Made by a program: the position numbers and the translations under genes. The notes below the pieces were generated by a model, which was given only the letters and a program-made list of their open reading frames with translations, did not search any database and had not been told where the DNA came from. A DNA stretch of 11,930 nt from DAOVFN01 sp964484305. Lineage in GTDB: Archaea > Aenigmatarchaeota > Aenigmatarchaeia > QMZP01. The stretch is from NCBI GenBank assembly GCA_964484305.1, contig CAZAEI010000028.1, positions 1 to 11,930 on the forward strand, in the 5' to 3' direction. Below are positions 11,807 to 11,930 of this stretch, one piece after another (positions within the stretch are counted from its first letter, which is position 1; the number at the start of each line of letters is the position of its first letter).

Positions 11807-11930
11807 ATCGGCTTTTACGACAGCTGCCGCTTGCACAAAGGCCGATACCCCTCCGGGGCATAACCTAATACCCAAGGGGCACAAGAGGTCACAAGCAAGT
11901 AAGCAGAATATTCAGATTTTACAAAAACAC
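11807..11930 (+). repeat. Hairpin-bearing repeat, copy 2 (degenerate, reaches window end)
   Basis: ATCGGCTTT (11807-11815) pairs with AAAGGCCGAT (11837-11846) with one bulged base, then ACCCCTCCGGGGCA. After an extra ~35 nt comes CAAGTAAGCA followed by an A/T-rich tail similar to copy 1. The interior of the stem differs from copy 1 but the outer pairing is kept. No ORF or recognisable RNA gene is seen in 11671-11930. Confidence 0.5.

Overview
The window is archaeal chromosomal DNA. The evidence is topoisomerase VI (both subunits), a DRG-type GTPase, a KsgA/Dim1 methyltransferase, a HerA-type ATPase, class III (Q-x-x-x-E) pilin signals, an intron-containing tRNA-Trp, TATA boxes about 25 nt upstream of likely leaderless starts, and GGTGA ribosome-binding sites. 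The lineage cannot be fixed by eye. Small size of several proteins and a tRNA intron at a non-canonical site would fit a DPANN-type archaeon, but that is inference. Most genes are GC-rich with AGG/CTC/ATA-type codons. Four stretches are visibly AT-richer: the left end (about 1-440), the beta-propeller gene (about 4610-5898), the 3' third of top6A (from about 11255) and the right-hand intergenic DNA.

Left part (1-2513): a LAGLIDADG-type ORF runs off the left edge on the minus strand. It is followed on the plus strand by a Roadblock/LC7 protein and then a tRNA-Trp(CCA) gene that appears to be interrupted twice, once in the anticodon loop (37/38) and once in the T-loop (about 59/60). Then comes a tightly overlapping set of three small single-pass proteins with class III pilin-like N-termini. 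Two small unrecognised proteins (2510-2980, minus) converge on the last of these and share its CTAG stop palindrome.

Middle (2981-8030): a hairpin-rich divergent intergenic region precedes a HerA/DUF87 ATPase (plus). Facing it is a minus-strand series reading leftward: DRG-like GTPase with TGS domain, VIT1/CCC1-like membrane protein, membrane-anchored Holliday-junction-resolvase-related endonuclease, and an AT-rich cytoplasmic PQQ-type beta-propeller. A near-perfect 24-nt direct repeat, encoding the C-terminal RKGxYRK of two unrelated proteins, flanks the propeller gene and suggests it was inserted.

Right part (8040-11930): ksgA diverges from the GTPase across a 42-bp shared promoter, followed by top6B and top6A. 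These last two overlap by at least 56 nt, so the acidic Top6B tail and the charged Top6A N-terminus are read from the same purine-rich DNA in different frames. The 260 bp after top6A hold no gene but contain two degenerate copies of a hairpin-bearing repeat.

Functionally the window mixes information processing (tRNA, rRNA methylation, topoisomerase VI, GTPase), DNA-processing ATPase/nuclease genes of unknown partners, and a small surface-filament or pseudopilin locus.
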